From positions 9,848,448 to 9,912,447 of the forward strand of contig CM021323.1 in the NCBI GenBank assembly GCA_010645155.1: a stretch of 64,000 nucleotides of DNA. Direction: 5' to 3'. The notes under the pieces are model-generated. The model was not told where the DNA came from, did not search any database, and saw only the letters and a list, made by a program, of their open reading frames with translations. Made by a program: the position numbers and the translations under genes. Shown here one piece after another: positions 23,124-34,143 of this stretch. The first letter of the stretch is position 1, and every line of letters begins with the position of its first letter. This stretch comes from Tigriopus japonicus (lineage: Eukaryota; Arthropoda; Copepoda; Harpacticoida; Harpacticidae).

Positions 23124-26100
23124 ATGCCAGGGTTCGGCAAACCCGGACGAGGCTTCAGCCGCTTCATCAAGGCTGCCGTTCAAGTATCCAACTCTTCCAG
23201 GATTCTCCGAGCGGGTTCTCCGAACTCGGATGACGATGGATCCACCGGAGATTCAACCTCCGATGACGAAAACTTCTCGGATATGAAAACCCTGGCGGCT
23301 CAAGGTGAAATTCCCCAAGACTTCTGGCAGGCAAGTATTCATAGTGTACTCATTTGAATTTGCCCGAAATGACTTGGAACTTTACGACAGATTCAAAAAT
23401 TGATTCGGTACTTGAAGATCGGCAACCAAACCGCCACGGTTATTGCACTTTGTGTCTTAAATGACTTTGACCTGACCAAGGAATATGCCCAACTAGCCAT
23501 AATGGACGCTGGGGGTTTGGAGGTCCTTTCAAACTTGTTAGAAACTGATGAGATGAAATGCAAAGTGGGCTCATTAAGGATTCTCCGTCGAATCACAGTG
23601 CATCCGGCCATCCGTAAGAAGACCACTCTCATGGGAGGCATAGACCTTCTGATTAAAATATTGTCGGATCCCGATCCCAAGCTTCAACTTTTGGCCGCTG
23701 AGACCATGGCCAATTTGGCCAAGTTTCGGAATGCACGGACCATCGTGCGCAAAAACGAAGGCATTCCAAAGCTAATTGATATTTTGGACATCGATTTGGC
23801 TAAGGTGAGTAAGCACTTTCTTGCTGACCAAGCGGGCATATCTTTTTAAAATTCCCTACATATCCAGGAATCGAAATGAGTTTCATCCAGTTAGGGATAG
23901 ACTCTCAAATGTTTCTTGCAGAGAAGACATACAGAGACCATTTTTATTAAGCGGCAAACAAAATACGTAGACTGACGTAAAAGAAAAAAATACCTAATCT
24001 TAGAACGAACATCAATCTTTGTTGTGTGTTACAGTTGCCGAATGATATTGAACATTTGAACGACACTTCCATTCCGATTGTATTACAAGTGGCACGGGGA
24101 AGTGCCTTCGCTTTATGGTCGCTTTCTAAATCCAAGAGGAACAAACTGTGCATCAAAAAGGCCGGAGGCCTTCCACTTTTGGCCAGATTGGTCAAGCTTC
24201 GTCAAACATCCATCCTTATTCCAGTCATCGGTACCCTTCAAGTAAGAAGCTCATTATCAACAACCTACGTAAATCTAGAATAACTGAAATCGATCCGGGG
24301 ACTTTTTGTGTTCATGTAGGAATGCGCTTCCGAAAAGTCTTATTGTTTGGCCATGCAATCAGAAGGCATGATTGAAGATTTGGTTCGGAATTTGTCTAAC
24401 CCCAATCCCAAATTGAAGATGCTATGTGCCAGTGCCATTTTCCGATTAGCTGAGGAGAAGGAAAGTCGTCAATTAGTGCGAGCTCACGGTGGATTAGAAC
24501 CCTTGGTGACTCTCATCGACGAGACAGCCAATCATGAGAACAAGGTAAGGCCGGTTGTCCAGAAAAATCAGGTTTGTTCTACTTTGGTGTTCAACAATAA
24601 ATTTGCCAGAACAAGAATAAATATGCGTAAATTGAAGATAACTAGGGGCCGGAAAATATTTTTTGTTGTAGAGCGAAAGTTCCAGACGTTTCAATGAGTA
24701 CGGACAGCTGACGATCATGCTCGTCAGTCATCAGCTGACGTTACACTCCGAAACTTCTGAGCGTTCTGCTCCACGACAAAAAATATATTTTCCAGGCCCT
24801 AAAGATAACTGTTTAGGCCTCTTATCTGACTTGCTGGAGACAACACCATGGTTATTCTTTTTCACTTTCTTCTCTTTGAAAAAATCAGTACTTACTTCCA
24901 AACATTTGAACTTTTCTTGTTACAAGGATCACAGAAAACATTAAACAACGCTTAAACGGACACCAATTAGGACTACCAGTTTCTTTCTAAATTGCTTTAC
25001 TTGCTTTATCGACGTTATCCATGTACTGTACCTCAAAATGGGTTTGCTTTTGCTTAAAAGTGGTCCATTTTCAAGGACGAACCTCTTCAAGTGAGGAAGC
25101 ATTCAATGACTGTTTTTCTAGCCTCAAAGTGGTCATCCCGGTCAATGGTCCAGGAAGGTCCTACGTCAACCCAAGCCTTCCATTCATGATGTCGTCCACA
25201 AATTTGACGACCACCACAACCGAGTAAACCATCCTGCTGCCACGAGTTTTGTTCATACTTTTACAGAGACGATTCTTTGCCTGTCCTTTCAATTTGAAGG
25301 TTACATTAGAGCAAGGGTCGCCAACGAGCGGACATCAGAGCCACCCATTGTTGTGTATTCATGGGCCTCTAGCTCTGTCAATGATTCTTTTTTACTTTGT
25401 ACGCATCTGACTCGCTTTAATGGGTCGTAATTGCACAATTGAAGAGCTACTGATTTTTTCTGGACGACGAGGGTAATAAGAAACATTATTATATATTGTT
25501 AGAACAAATCACTTGCATATTCTACAAATGAGTCCTTACCCTTGTTGGTTAGACTAAAGGGCATTGTAATTAGGATGGATTATGTATTTCAAGTTTAAAA
25601 TCAATCAAACATCGAAGTCAAGAGTAATGTTGTTTCAAGCCTCACTGCATAATCCTGCACAGAAAGAACTCTTCTATCTTCTGATAATCGTTTTACTACA
25701 AAAGGGCAAGTTCATTCATTCTATGCTCCCTTCATTAAAAGGCTTTGAGAAGACAGACATACACTTTTCACTCTGTCATTTGATTGAGCAAAAAAAATAA
25801 AAAGAATCATCAATCTAATTCTGGCAAGGTCTCGATAACATAAGAACGCCATTGATTTTATTCTACTGAAAATCATAGTGATTATCGTTAGCCCGCCATC
25901 CAGAAAATTCAGATGCTCTCGCGCCAATTCAAGGTTTGAGGTCCTTAACCCTGAAGCTGTTGCTGACCCTTGCATTAGAGAAACGAAGGAAATTGCTCGA
26001 TTTGCATGCGAAGAATGCCGACTGGAGACTGAATCAAAGAGTGTGTTCGGACGTAGACTTGCAATTTCGCCAACTCATTGGTCGATCAAAAGCATGACCA

Positions 26101-29100
26101 TTGATTTGTCTCCTACCACTATATTTCACTATATTTGGAGTTATCCATTTCCAGTTTTTATTTTTATTTTTCGAACCAGCCTTCGAGTGGATTGATGGTT
26201 AATGCGAAATTTTGGTAAAAAAGAGGTTTTAAAACATTTTTTCAGCGTGGGTTGCAATCTTTTGCTCATTAGTCTTCGTCAGGAATATGTAGGCGTTGAT
26301 CCTCTAACAGCTTTACATCAGTGTTAGATAAATTTTTGAATACTATTCCTGATCAACCCACTATTCAAGGGTTGTACAGATCTGCCAACAGTAACCCATT
26401 GGTAGACCAAATTTCGTTTACATATTAATTGTTTAAATTATTTTTTTCATGATATATTTTTACAGGGAATCACATTCCTTGTAGCGGTAGAAAAAAACCG
26501 CAACCAACCCAAAAATAGGGATGAGAAATTAACAAGCTATAAATATGAGAGGAAAAATGGAATTTCAAGTATGGGGCTTAAGTTCTATTTAACTGGTTTT
26601 GGGGCTCTGTCCTGGAACTTCAGAAGCTAAAAGATGTGTTTCCAGAGAAAAATATGCTTGTCGAAGATTTGATATATACACCTGACACGAAAGTTCTGTC
26701 GTAGTCATACTTTGCGCCTAAAAATAACGGCAATGCGTGGACACTTTGGCGCAATCAAACCACCCGTGTGCCCCAACAAGTGCCTAGAATATTTTTGGAT
26801 TAGTTATGATGTAATTTAAGGACAAATAGGTGACAAATTATTCCTGGAAAAGCAATTGTCAACTTGATGTCCGGCGTTTTCTTTTTGCACGGTTCCATCT
26901 GCCTTTAAACCCGTGTGAAAAAATAGTGAATGGCGGGAATCAAATTTTACTTGGTTTTGGAGAAAGGAGACTAGTTTTGGAACACCTCTAACCAAAAACT
27001 AACGTGAAATATTACTGTCCGTCCTAATTTAAGAGCTCATAGAATCTCAACCGTTCATCAAAATTTTAGGCAAAGGGAAGACACCTGAAAAGTGCGGAAA
27101 AACGTTGAGCCGTCCATACTTTCCGCTTTGGTCGATAGTATCCCAAATATCATTTCCGAGAAAGAAGAGACTGGTTGGGGACAGATTGGAAATAAAGTCG
27201 TTCAAATCTATTTTTATACGATGAAAATATTTTGGTTCAAAATTACGACAAAAACTTTCATTTCAAGGTGTAAAGGTGAATAAATTAAGGTACATCTCAT
27301 TCGCNNNNNNNNNNNNNNNNNNNNNNNNNNNNNNNNNNNNNNNNNNNNNNNNNNNNNNNNNNNNNNNNNNNNNNNNNNNNNNNNNNNNNNNNNNNNNNNN
27401 NNNNNNNNNNCTATTTTTATACGATGAAAATATTTTGGTTCAAAATTACGACAAAACTTTCATTTCAAGGTGTAAAGGTGAATAAATTAAGGTACATCTC
27501 ATTCGCGGATTGATGGAAGCTTATTTTATCATCCTCGGAGAGTACATCGGTTCTGACTTTATTGCGAGAAGAATGCAACTTAACTCAAAATAGGGGAGAG
27601 ATTACGGAGATTTGAATGTTCCAATTCGCAATTCTGTTGAATGTTGCAACACCCAAGTGCAGGCCTGCAAGAGGTTCCTCTGTAATATTTGTTGGAATTG
27701 TGTCTCGAATTTCGAGAATCCGTGCATGCTGACAGGACCGTTTGCCTTGCTCAACCTGCGAATTTGGAATGATTTTGCATTGTAATCATATTCCTCTTGT
27801 TCCATGTATGCATTGGACCTTGAAGTTTTGACTCTTGTGCCAGTCCCAGTTTTTTGCCTTGCGATAGCTCCCAAGGGTGCCTTGAGGTTGTCAAGCGCTT
27901 TGAAATTGCCAATCGAACCGAAATTAAAACCACCATTTTCTTCTCCTCATTTCCAGGAATTGATGGCTGCCGTCAGTGGAGCAATTTGGAAATGTGCATT
28001 TTCCCCTGAGAATGTGACCAAATTCCAAGATCTTGGATTGGTGGAGGTGCTCATCAGGATTCTAAAGGACAACTGCGATGCTTTGGACGACCTTCAGTTT
28101 AATCCACAGAAAATCAGCGTGCTCACTAATGTTGTGGGTGCGTTGGCCGAGTGTGCGAAAAATGAACAGAATGTCAATGTTATTCGAGACGAAGGGGGAT
28201 TGGAACCCCTGATCAAGCTCATTAATACCACACATCCGGACCTATTGGTCAATGTAAGCTTGGCTTTGGGTCGATGTGCTGAGGACAAGAATACGCTGAT
28301 CAACATTCATGAATTGGACGGGGTTCGATTGATCTGGTCACTCCTGAAAAATCCCTCCGATCGCGTAAGTTGCTGGGCCAAGCTAGCGAGTCTATAATAT
28401 GTCAATGACAAATGAGATGGGAGAGATAGATAGGACTAAACAACAAGAGGGCCTTTGTTCCACTTTGTTCCAGGTTCAAGCTAGTGCCGCCTGGGCATTG
28501 AGTCCGTGCATTCGAAATGCCCCCAATTCCGGGGATATGGTGAGGAGCTTCGTTGGGGGTCTCGAACTCATTTGTGGTCTCCTCGAGTCCAGAGACATCC
28601 AAGTGCTATCGGCAGTCTGCTATGCCATCGCTAATATTGCCAAGTGAGAAAGAAAGAAGCTCTGTGGCGTCAATCTTAAGGTCGCAAGTTCACACGTTGA
28701 TCTAAATTCCAGGGATAAAGAGAATCTCGCTGTGATCACGGATCACGGAGTCATTGAAAAGTTGTCGCGCCTGGCCAACACCGATAGTGATCTTTTGAGG
28801 GCAAAATTGGCTCAAGCCATCGGCAACTGCTGCGATTGGGCAGGTAACGCGAATAAAAGAAAAAGAAGGAACAAACACCCATCGTACTGGAGTACTTCAA
28901 GCTAGCCAAAAAGAATGTTTGCTTGTAGGTAATCGAGCGTTATTCGGTCAATCAGGAGCAGTGGCTCCGTTGGTGTCGTACCTCACCACAACCGACCTCG
29001 AGGTTCATCGTTCCACTTCAGTGGCGTTGTTCCAGCTCAGTAAGGACCCTTGGAATTGCGTGACCATGCACCAAAATGGGGTGGTACCCCATCTGCTTCG

Positions 29101-29294
29101 ACTTATTGGTAAACAAACGTACCGTATTGATTATGACGCTCGATCTAAAATAAGGCATTGCATTCGTTGACTTTTTGCACGTTCCAGGGTCTCAGGATGA
29201 AGGCGTCCAAGAGGCTTCCGCTGACTGCTTGCAAAACATCAGAAAACTGGCTTTAGCTTGTGAAAAATTTCGCTATCAACATTTAAAAACGTAA
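23124..29294 (+). CDS. ODAD2: Outer dynein arm docking complex subunit 2 (ARMC4/gudu orthologue), nine exons, 682 aa
   Basis: An armadillo-repeat protein that docks outer dynein arms on ciliary and flagellar axonemes; the Drosophila orthologue gudu acts in sperm. Exons: 23124-23330, 23391-23804, 24035-24241, 24320-24544, 27957-28364, 28474-28643, 28713-28843, 28929-29108, 29188-29294; all phases agree. The product tracks ARMC4 collinearly: [91 protein letters not shown], and C-terminal [15 protein letters not shown] short acidic N-terminus replaces the long vertebrate N-terminal region, giving a length close to that of the fly protein. Intron 1 is GC-AG (CAG|GCAAGT). Intron 4 (24545-27956) holds an N-gap. 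Only internal insertions distinguish it (for example [15 protein letters not shown]). Confidence 0.95.
24545..27956. other. ODAD2 intron 4, includes an assembly gap
   Basis: A 3.4-kb intron between AACAAG|GTAAGG and TTTCCAG|GAATTG. No additional gene was recognised. The gap at 27305-27410 is described separately. Confidence 0.7.
27208..27506. repeat. N-gap flanked by near-identical 96-97 bp copies
   Basis: The 97 bases before the N run (27208-27304) and the 96 bases after it (27411-27506) are the same sequence except for one A in an A-run. This is best read as two overlapping contig ends, or two haplotypes, joined by an artificial gap rather than as a biological tandem repeat. Confidence 0.85.
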
Positions 29295-30930
29295 TTGTAT
29301 CATTTGGAAACTGTCGTTGTTTTGAATGAAATGATGTGGCGATAATTTGTTTTGGACCGCTTCCTTTGACCTGAAAATGACAAAATTCGTTCCTCGAGTC
29401 TCCGATTTCCTGCTTGTTCTTACAGTAAGTAGTGTGCCAACGCAAAGACGCTCGAACCCGAAGTTTTGTCGAAAAACTTAGGAAAGTCTAGTTTTCTGTT
29501 GCAGAGAGTCTACCAAGTCTGAGAAAGATAACGAAAAAAGTTTATAATCCAGCTAATACCAGATCATTCAATCTTCTTGCAAATGTGATGAATCAGATAC
29601 AAAAGATAGTTTTTAACAAAGGTTCAATCTTCAGCACTTTGAAATAATTTTCAGTATTTCTGATTTTCTTTTGATGCAAAGAATTAGATCTATTTTAAAG
29701 ACAAATAACAGATACAGTAGCTTAAGAGGCAAACATTTTTGGTATTTGCTCCACAAAAAGTGATAACTTGTGAATTATCTATTGTCCTGTAGACACGTTT
29801 TACCATGATACTTTTCCGAAAAGATTGGCGATTATCATAAAAAATGCTAAATGTGTTCTTCTGTGTTCAAAAATTTTGAGGGTCAATTTGGCCCCAACGC
29901 TTTGACGAGGTTCATTCATCTCCAAAGTCTGTGTGCTCTCTTTACGTGAGTTTCGATTTCGTTGTCCTCAAATGTGTCGTGCCCCATTTGTCAAGAAAGG
30001 ACAGGTGTCTCACTTGATCTTTGGCCCAGAGTGATGAGCTAACTGGAATTTAGCCCATCTCAAACAAAAAGTTTTAATCTCTTTGAGACCAAGCCAATTA
30101 CGGTACTTCTGGCTCACCGTTTATCGTCGAAGAGCAAGAATTCGAATTTTGACTTTTAGAATAAGATTACTCCGATGTCTGCAACCACAGTGAAGATTGT
30201 CCACTCTACTAGTATTTAGCCACTTTCGAAGAACAAGAAAAAAACTCAGACTCATCAACGAAGCAAAATAATGCCTTTTTCAAAAAAGGGAGTAATCTCA
30301 AAGTTGGATGCAAATATACACAAACGTCCGTTATGAGGTTCGGGATCCTCATTTTGAGAGTAATTCGTATATCACGAGACGTTGAGTACTGAATGCAAAT
30401 TCTGATCAGCAGCAAACGTATTTTTATTTCAACACTTTTTCTTTCGACGGGGATTCTAAGGAAGAAGTTTAGGGATAATAAAGAGATTAAAGTCACCCAA
30501 AAATATATGACTGTGTATGATCTCACTCTCAGTATGGGCCTCAAAAGTGACTTACTAGTTGAAATAACCAATACCCCAAATTAAATTCATAAAATGAACA
30601 TTGACGAGCAATTGGCATTCAAAACAGTTGACAAGTTTATGGTCGTCTTAAACTAACCTGCACGCTCGTTGACAAAAATTCAGCTATTTTTGAGTGCAAA
30701 ACGAGACCTTAATAAACCTTAATAAAATGTTGTTTATTGCGGTTGATTATTTAAATTCAAATGACATGCTTTGTTTTTAGCTCAATTGCATCTTTTGACG
30801 CACATAAAATTCCAACAATTATGCTCTAAAAATTGCGCAAAAGGAAGAGATATTCCTGTCCCATGCAGGACTTTATTGTATTTAAGGGAGGAGTTCATTA
30901 CCGAAACGAGATATCGTCCCATCCCAACAA
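29295..30930. other. Intergenic, no gene seen
   Basis: AT-rich sequence downstream of ODAD2. Frames are short and lack family motifs. Confidence 0.45.
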
Positions 30931-30937
30931 TCAAATC

Positions 30938-31490
30938 AATGGGGCATACACAAAGGTTGCTCAAGTGAGCGTTTTTAATCCTACCGGTAGTAGGAAAACA
31001 GGGCCGTTGGCTGTGCTGTTCTGCTTGGCCCATTATGGCAAATTCAAGTTATCTTAATGTGAGCGGATATTCAATGAGTTTAGGACCCTAGAAATGATCG
31101 TTATTTTACATTCAGCTACCTCTGTTTACACCAGGTTAATGATATGCTCTGTAATTGGGTAAAAAATGACATTTCATTTCTCTTCAAAGTAAACCTTTTT
31201 ACAAATTGATATGATTCTATCGAATCAGCTGAACAACTATGCATCTTTGATTTCTTTTTTGGATCATTGTTAAGTCCTACTTTTGCAGAAGCAGAAGCAT
31301 AACTCCAGTCAATGCTTCCTAACGTAAAATATTGATCACTTCCATGAACCTAGACTCTTTGATTACACGTTGAAATTGAAATGACTTGCCAAAATTGGCC
31401 AAGCAACTCAGGACAACCAACGGCCCGGTTTTACCACAAGCGGTATGATTTAAAACGCTCACTTGAGCAACCTTTGTGCATGCCCCATTT
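30938..31490. repeat. MITE-like inverted repeat, about 105-bp arms
   Basis: 30938-31045 and 31383-31490 are imperfect inverted copies. The shared core is AATGGGGCAT, CACAAAGGTTGCTCAAGTGA, GGGCCGTTGG and GCTTGGCC. About 340 bp of AT-rich non-coding DNA separates the arms. The structure fits a non-autonomous TIR element with diverged arms. Confidence 0.75.
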
Positions 31491-31948
31491 CATGTAGAGT
31501 TGGTCTGAATATTCTAAAAAATGTATTTATAAGTTCTGTTGGTACACTTCAATCATAAGCTAATGTTTGTCGGAATGAGTATTTGTTTTCATAGACCTTT
31601 AAATCGTTTGAAATGCTAACCAAAAAGGGAGAAAATATTTCCCCCTCTCTAATTTTGTATTCTTATTGAAATAAAATTTGTTAGTTCTTATTAAACACGT
31701 TTTCAGTCTTCAGAAAATAGCTTAAACCAAAGAATTACCCTCGGTAAGCACGTTTTTAACCTTTGAAAGCACCGGAGAACTGAAATTCAACATTTGATAA
31801 CAACTAGAATTGGCCTTTTGAAACAGTTTAAAAGGTGAGAAGTATCGTGAATCACTTTTTATCCCATACAAGATATTTCCAATGACATCAATCTGGGCCA
31901 GAGTTGAAAGAACGGGAGAGCAGTTGACGTCATCTGGATTGATCTTAC

Positions 31949-32000
31949 CTTGAATTTGATAGATTCCCATAATCAAGAGAGCAAAGACACCACTCTCCAT
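31949..32000 (-). other. Candidate signal-peptide exon, possibly of the beat-like gene
   Basis: ATG at 32000 encodes MESGVFALLIMGIYQIQ followed by one base of a Gly codon and CAAG|GTAAGA, a strong phase-1 donor. The 17 residues are hydrophobic enough for a signal peptide. The phase and the expected Gly match the Ig exon acceptor at 16461. Reading through the donor gives a longer frame (to 31722), so an unspliced small secreted protein is the alternative. Linkage over about 15.5 kb is inference. Confidence 0.3.
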
Positions 32001-32069
32001 TCTCCTCTGATCCCACTTACAAAATGACAATTCCCAACCTAGGATCTCCACATAAGAAGACGACACTCA

Positions 32070-34080
32070 CTTCATAGTATTCCTTATCCGTCTCGTAAAA
32101 AACCGAGTTCAAATCTTCGATGAGAAACGATGCGTTAGAGCATTTTTGTCGTAAACACTTTGCGGGATGCCTTTCACTTTCCTACTGGAAAGCATGAACA
32201 CTTCATCTGTCTATCTTAAGTCGATGTGTGTGAGGGTGAGTGTGTATCTATCGGAGATGTTGTATGAGCATGCAGCCACCCAACCTCAAAGTGTGTGTAT
32301 GTGAAACGCACGTTTCACCCCAGTTTAGCCATAAACTGACACTTTTTTCGTCTCGCCCCGAGAAAACGAATACACCGCTCCCAATTTCTAAACAAAGGGG
32401 AAATCAAATCGATGCCGAATTGAGCCAGATTTCCCTGATGTTCGAAGATACGAAGCATCATTTAGGGATTGACACGAAAGCGAAAGGAGGGGAAAGCTTT
32501 GTATTTCAAGTAATTGTAAAAGAAGGCGTATTTCGTCGAAAAGAAGAAAGTCGCTAACCACTCTTACACAACTTGGGTGTCTAAGAGTATTGACTCACGG
32601 AAAAGTATACATCCTGTCCTATGGGGATGATCATCAACTGATAGCTAATCAAAAGTCAAAAAGACGAATAAATTCAATTTGTCCGTACTTTTTGAAATCA
32701 AAGTTCGATGTAAGAATAATCTATAAAAGAATATTCTTGCTGTGCTGAGCGAAATTTAGATTTAGTGTTAAGCGTCTCTCTATTAAAAGATAACTAATCG
32801 AAAGAAAAGCGTTGGTGGAAACATACATTATTGCCTATCCGACTTTGACTGGACCAGAGATGGTCAATAGTTGGAAAAATGGCCTTTTGGTTTCCTAATG
32901 TTGCACAAAAGAAGCCTAAAAATACAAAATATATGTAGAAAAATGTCGGCAATCCAAACGTGAAAAACCGTGTCTTCCTTAATTTGCTTGTCTTCAAGTT
33001 TGCCTGTTTTCAAGTTTTTAAGAGGCTAAATTTTTTGGGTGGGGGATATTTGATTAACAAAGAGTCTTTGAAGCTTTGTGAATAAATGATTAAGTTACAA
33101 CTTCTTTCAAAAAAAGAGCGATAAATTGTAAACGTGTCATATTTTTGAAGTTTTGGCCAAACGCACATTCCAATTAAACTGATAAAAAAGGTAAAAAGTG
33201 TCAAAACCAAAAATAGGTCTTAAATATTTCCAGATCATTGAGGTTTGGAATCAGGTTCTGGAAAGTGGTAAAAATGATTAGCCATATGGCATGCTTAAAT
33301 TGTATATCTTGATTAAGAATAGTCATCTGTGAATGCTTGAATGCTCCGATGATATTTGAAGGCTTTCGATTAAGTGTTTGAAATTGAAAATTGAATAGCC
33401 ATTTATCGCAACTTCCTGAATGGGGAGGAGAACATCAAAAACGTTTTCTAAATTTAATCTTTTCATCATTTTTTGAATGCCTCAAATTTGTTTTTTCACT
33501 TAACAAATTCTGATGATTTGGTATCTTATTACATGAAGCATTGAATTTCTGGAGAGGGAGGCTAGCGGTGAGAATCACGATTTCCAGAAGGATGAATTCT
33601 TCTGCAAACCAAACCTTGATTGTATTCAGTAGAGGACGTATTTCAATTTTTAGCTCAATCGAATGGCAGAGTGAAAAGTTATGCCCTCTCAACCTTATGT
33701 TCCCTCACAAACTTATGTACAGAAGAAAACATTGAAAGAATTAGTTCGCCCTTTTGAGGTTAAACAGTTACCAGAAAAGGGCTAATTCATTCATTCTCGG
33801 TAGGATTTGCACTGAACTTTGACAGAGCATAACTTTTGACTCCGATGTTCGATTGAGCTGAAAATTGAAATACGTATTTAAGTCAAAATAGACAAGGTGT
33901 CATTTGGAGAAGACCCTTGTTAATATGTTCCTACAGGAAATCATATTTCTTTTCATTTGCCTCCCAGTCCAGTGAAATTCAGTGGTTCTTGCTTATTAGG
34001 ACAACCTCAAGATTGATGAGCCAAATTTGGTACCACAAGTGTCTCATTGTTGAAGATATCTACGACAAATGTCAACAGAA
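32070..34080. other. Intergenic, no gene supported
   Basis: A 105-codon plus-strand frame at 32240-32557 has protein-like composition in its second half, but no splice context or family. The remainder is AT-rich and featureless. Confidence 0.4.
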
Positions 34081-34089
34081 TCCAGAGGA

Positions 34090-34096
34090 TATATAA
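34090..34096 (+). promoter_or_regulatory. TATA box of the astacin gene
   Basis: TATATAA lies 54 nt before the first ATG at 34144, leaving room for a transcription start about 30 nt downstream (near 34120). Position and sequence fit a core promoter; not tested. Confidence 0.55.
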
Positions 34097-34143
34097 TGCG
34101 CACGACCAAGAGAAACAGGCATCAATCTCATTGATCCAACAAC

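Noticed and set aside
31722..31946. Read-through frame after the candidate signal peptide as a secreted protein
   Set aside because: Not excluded, but the strong GTAAGA donor right after the hydrophobic stretch makes splicing the simpler reading. Kept only as an alternative.
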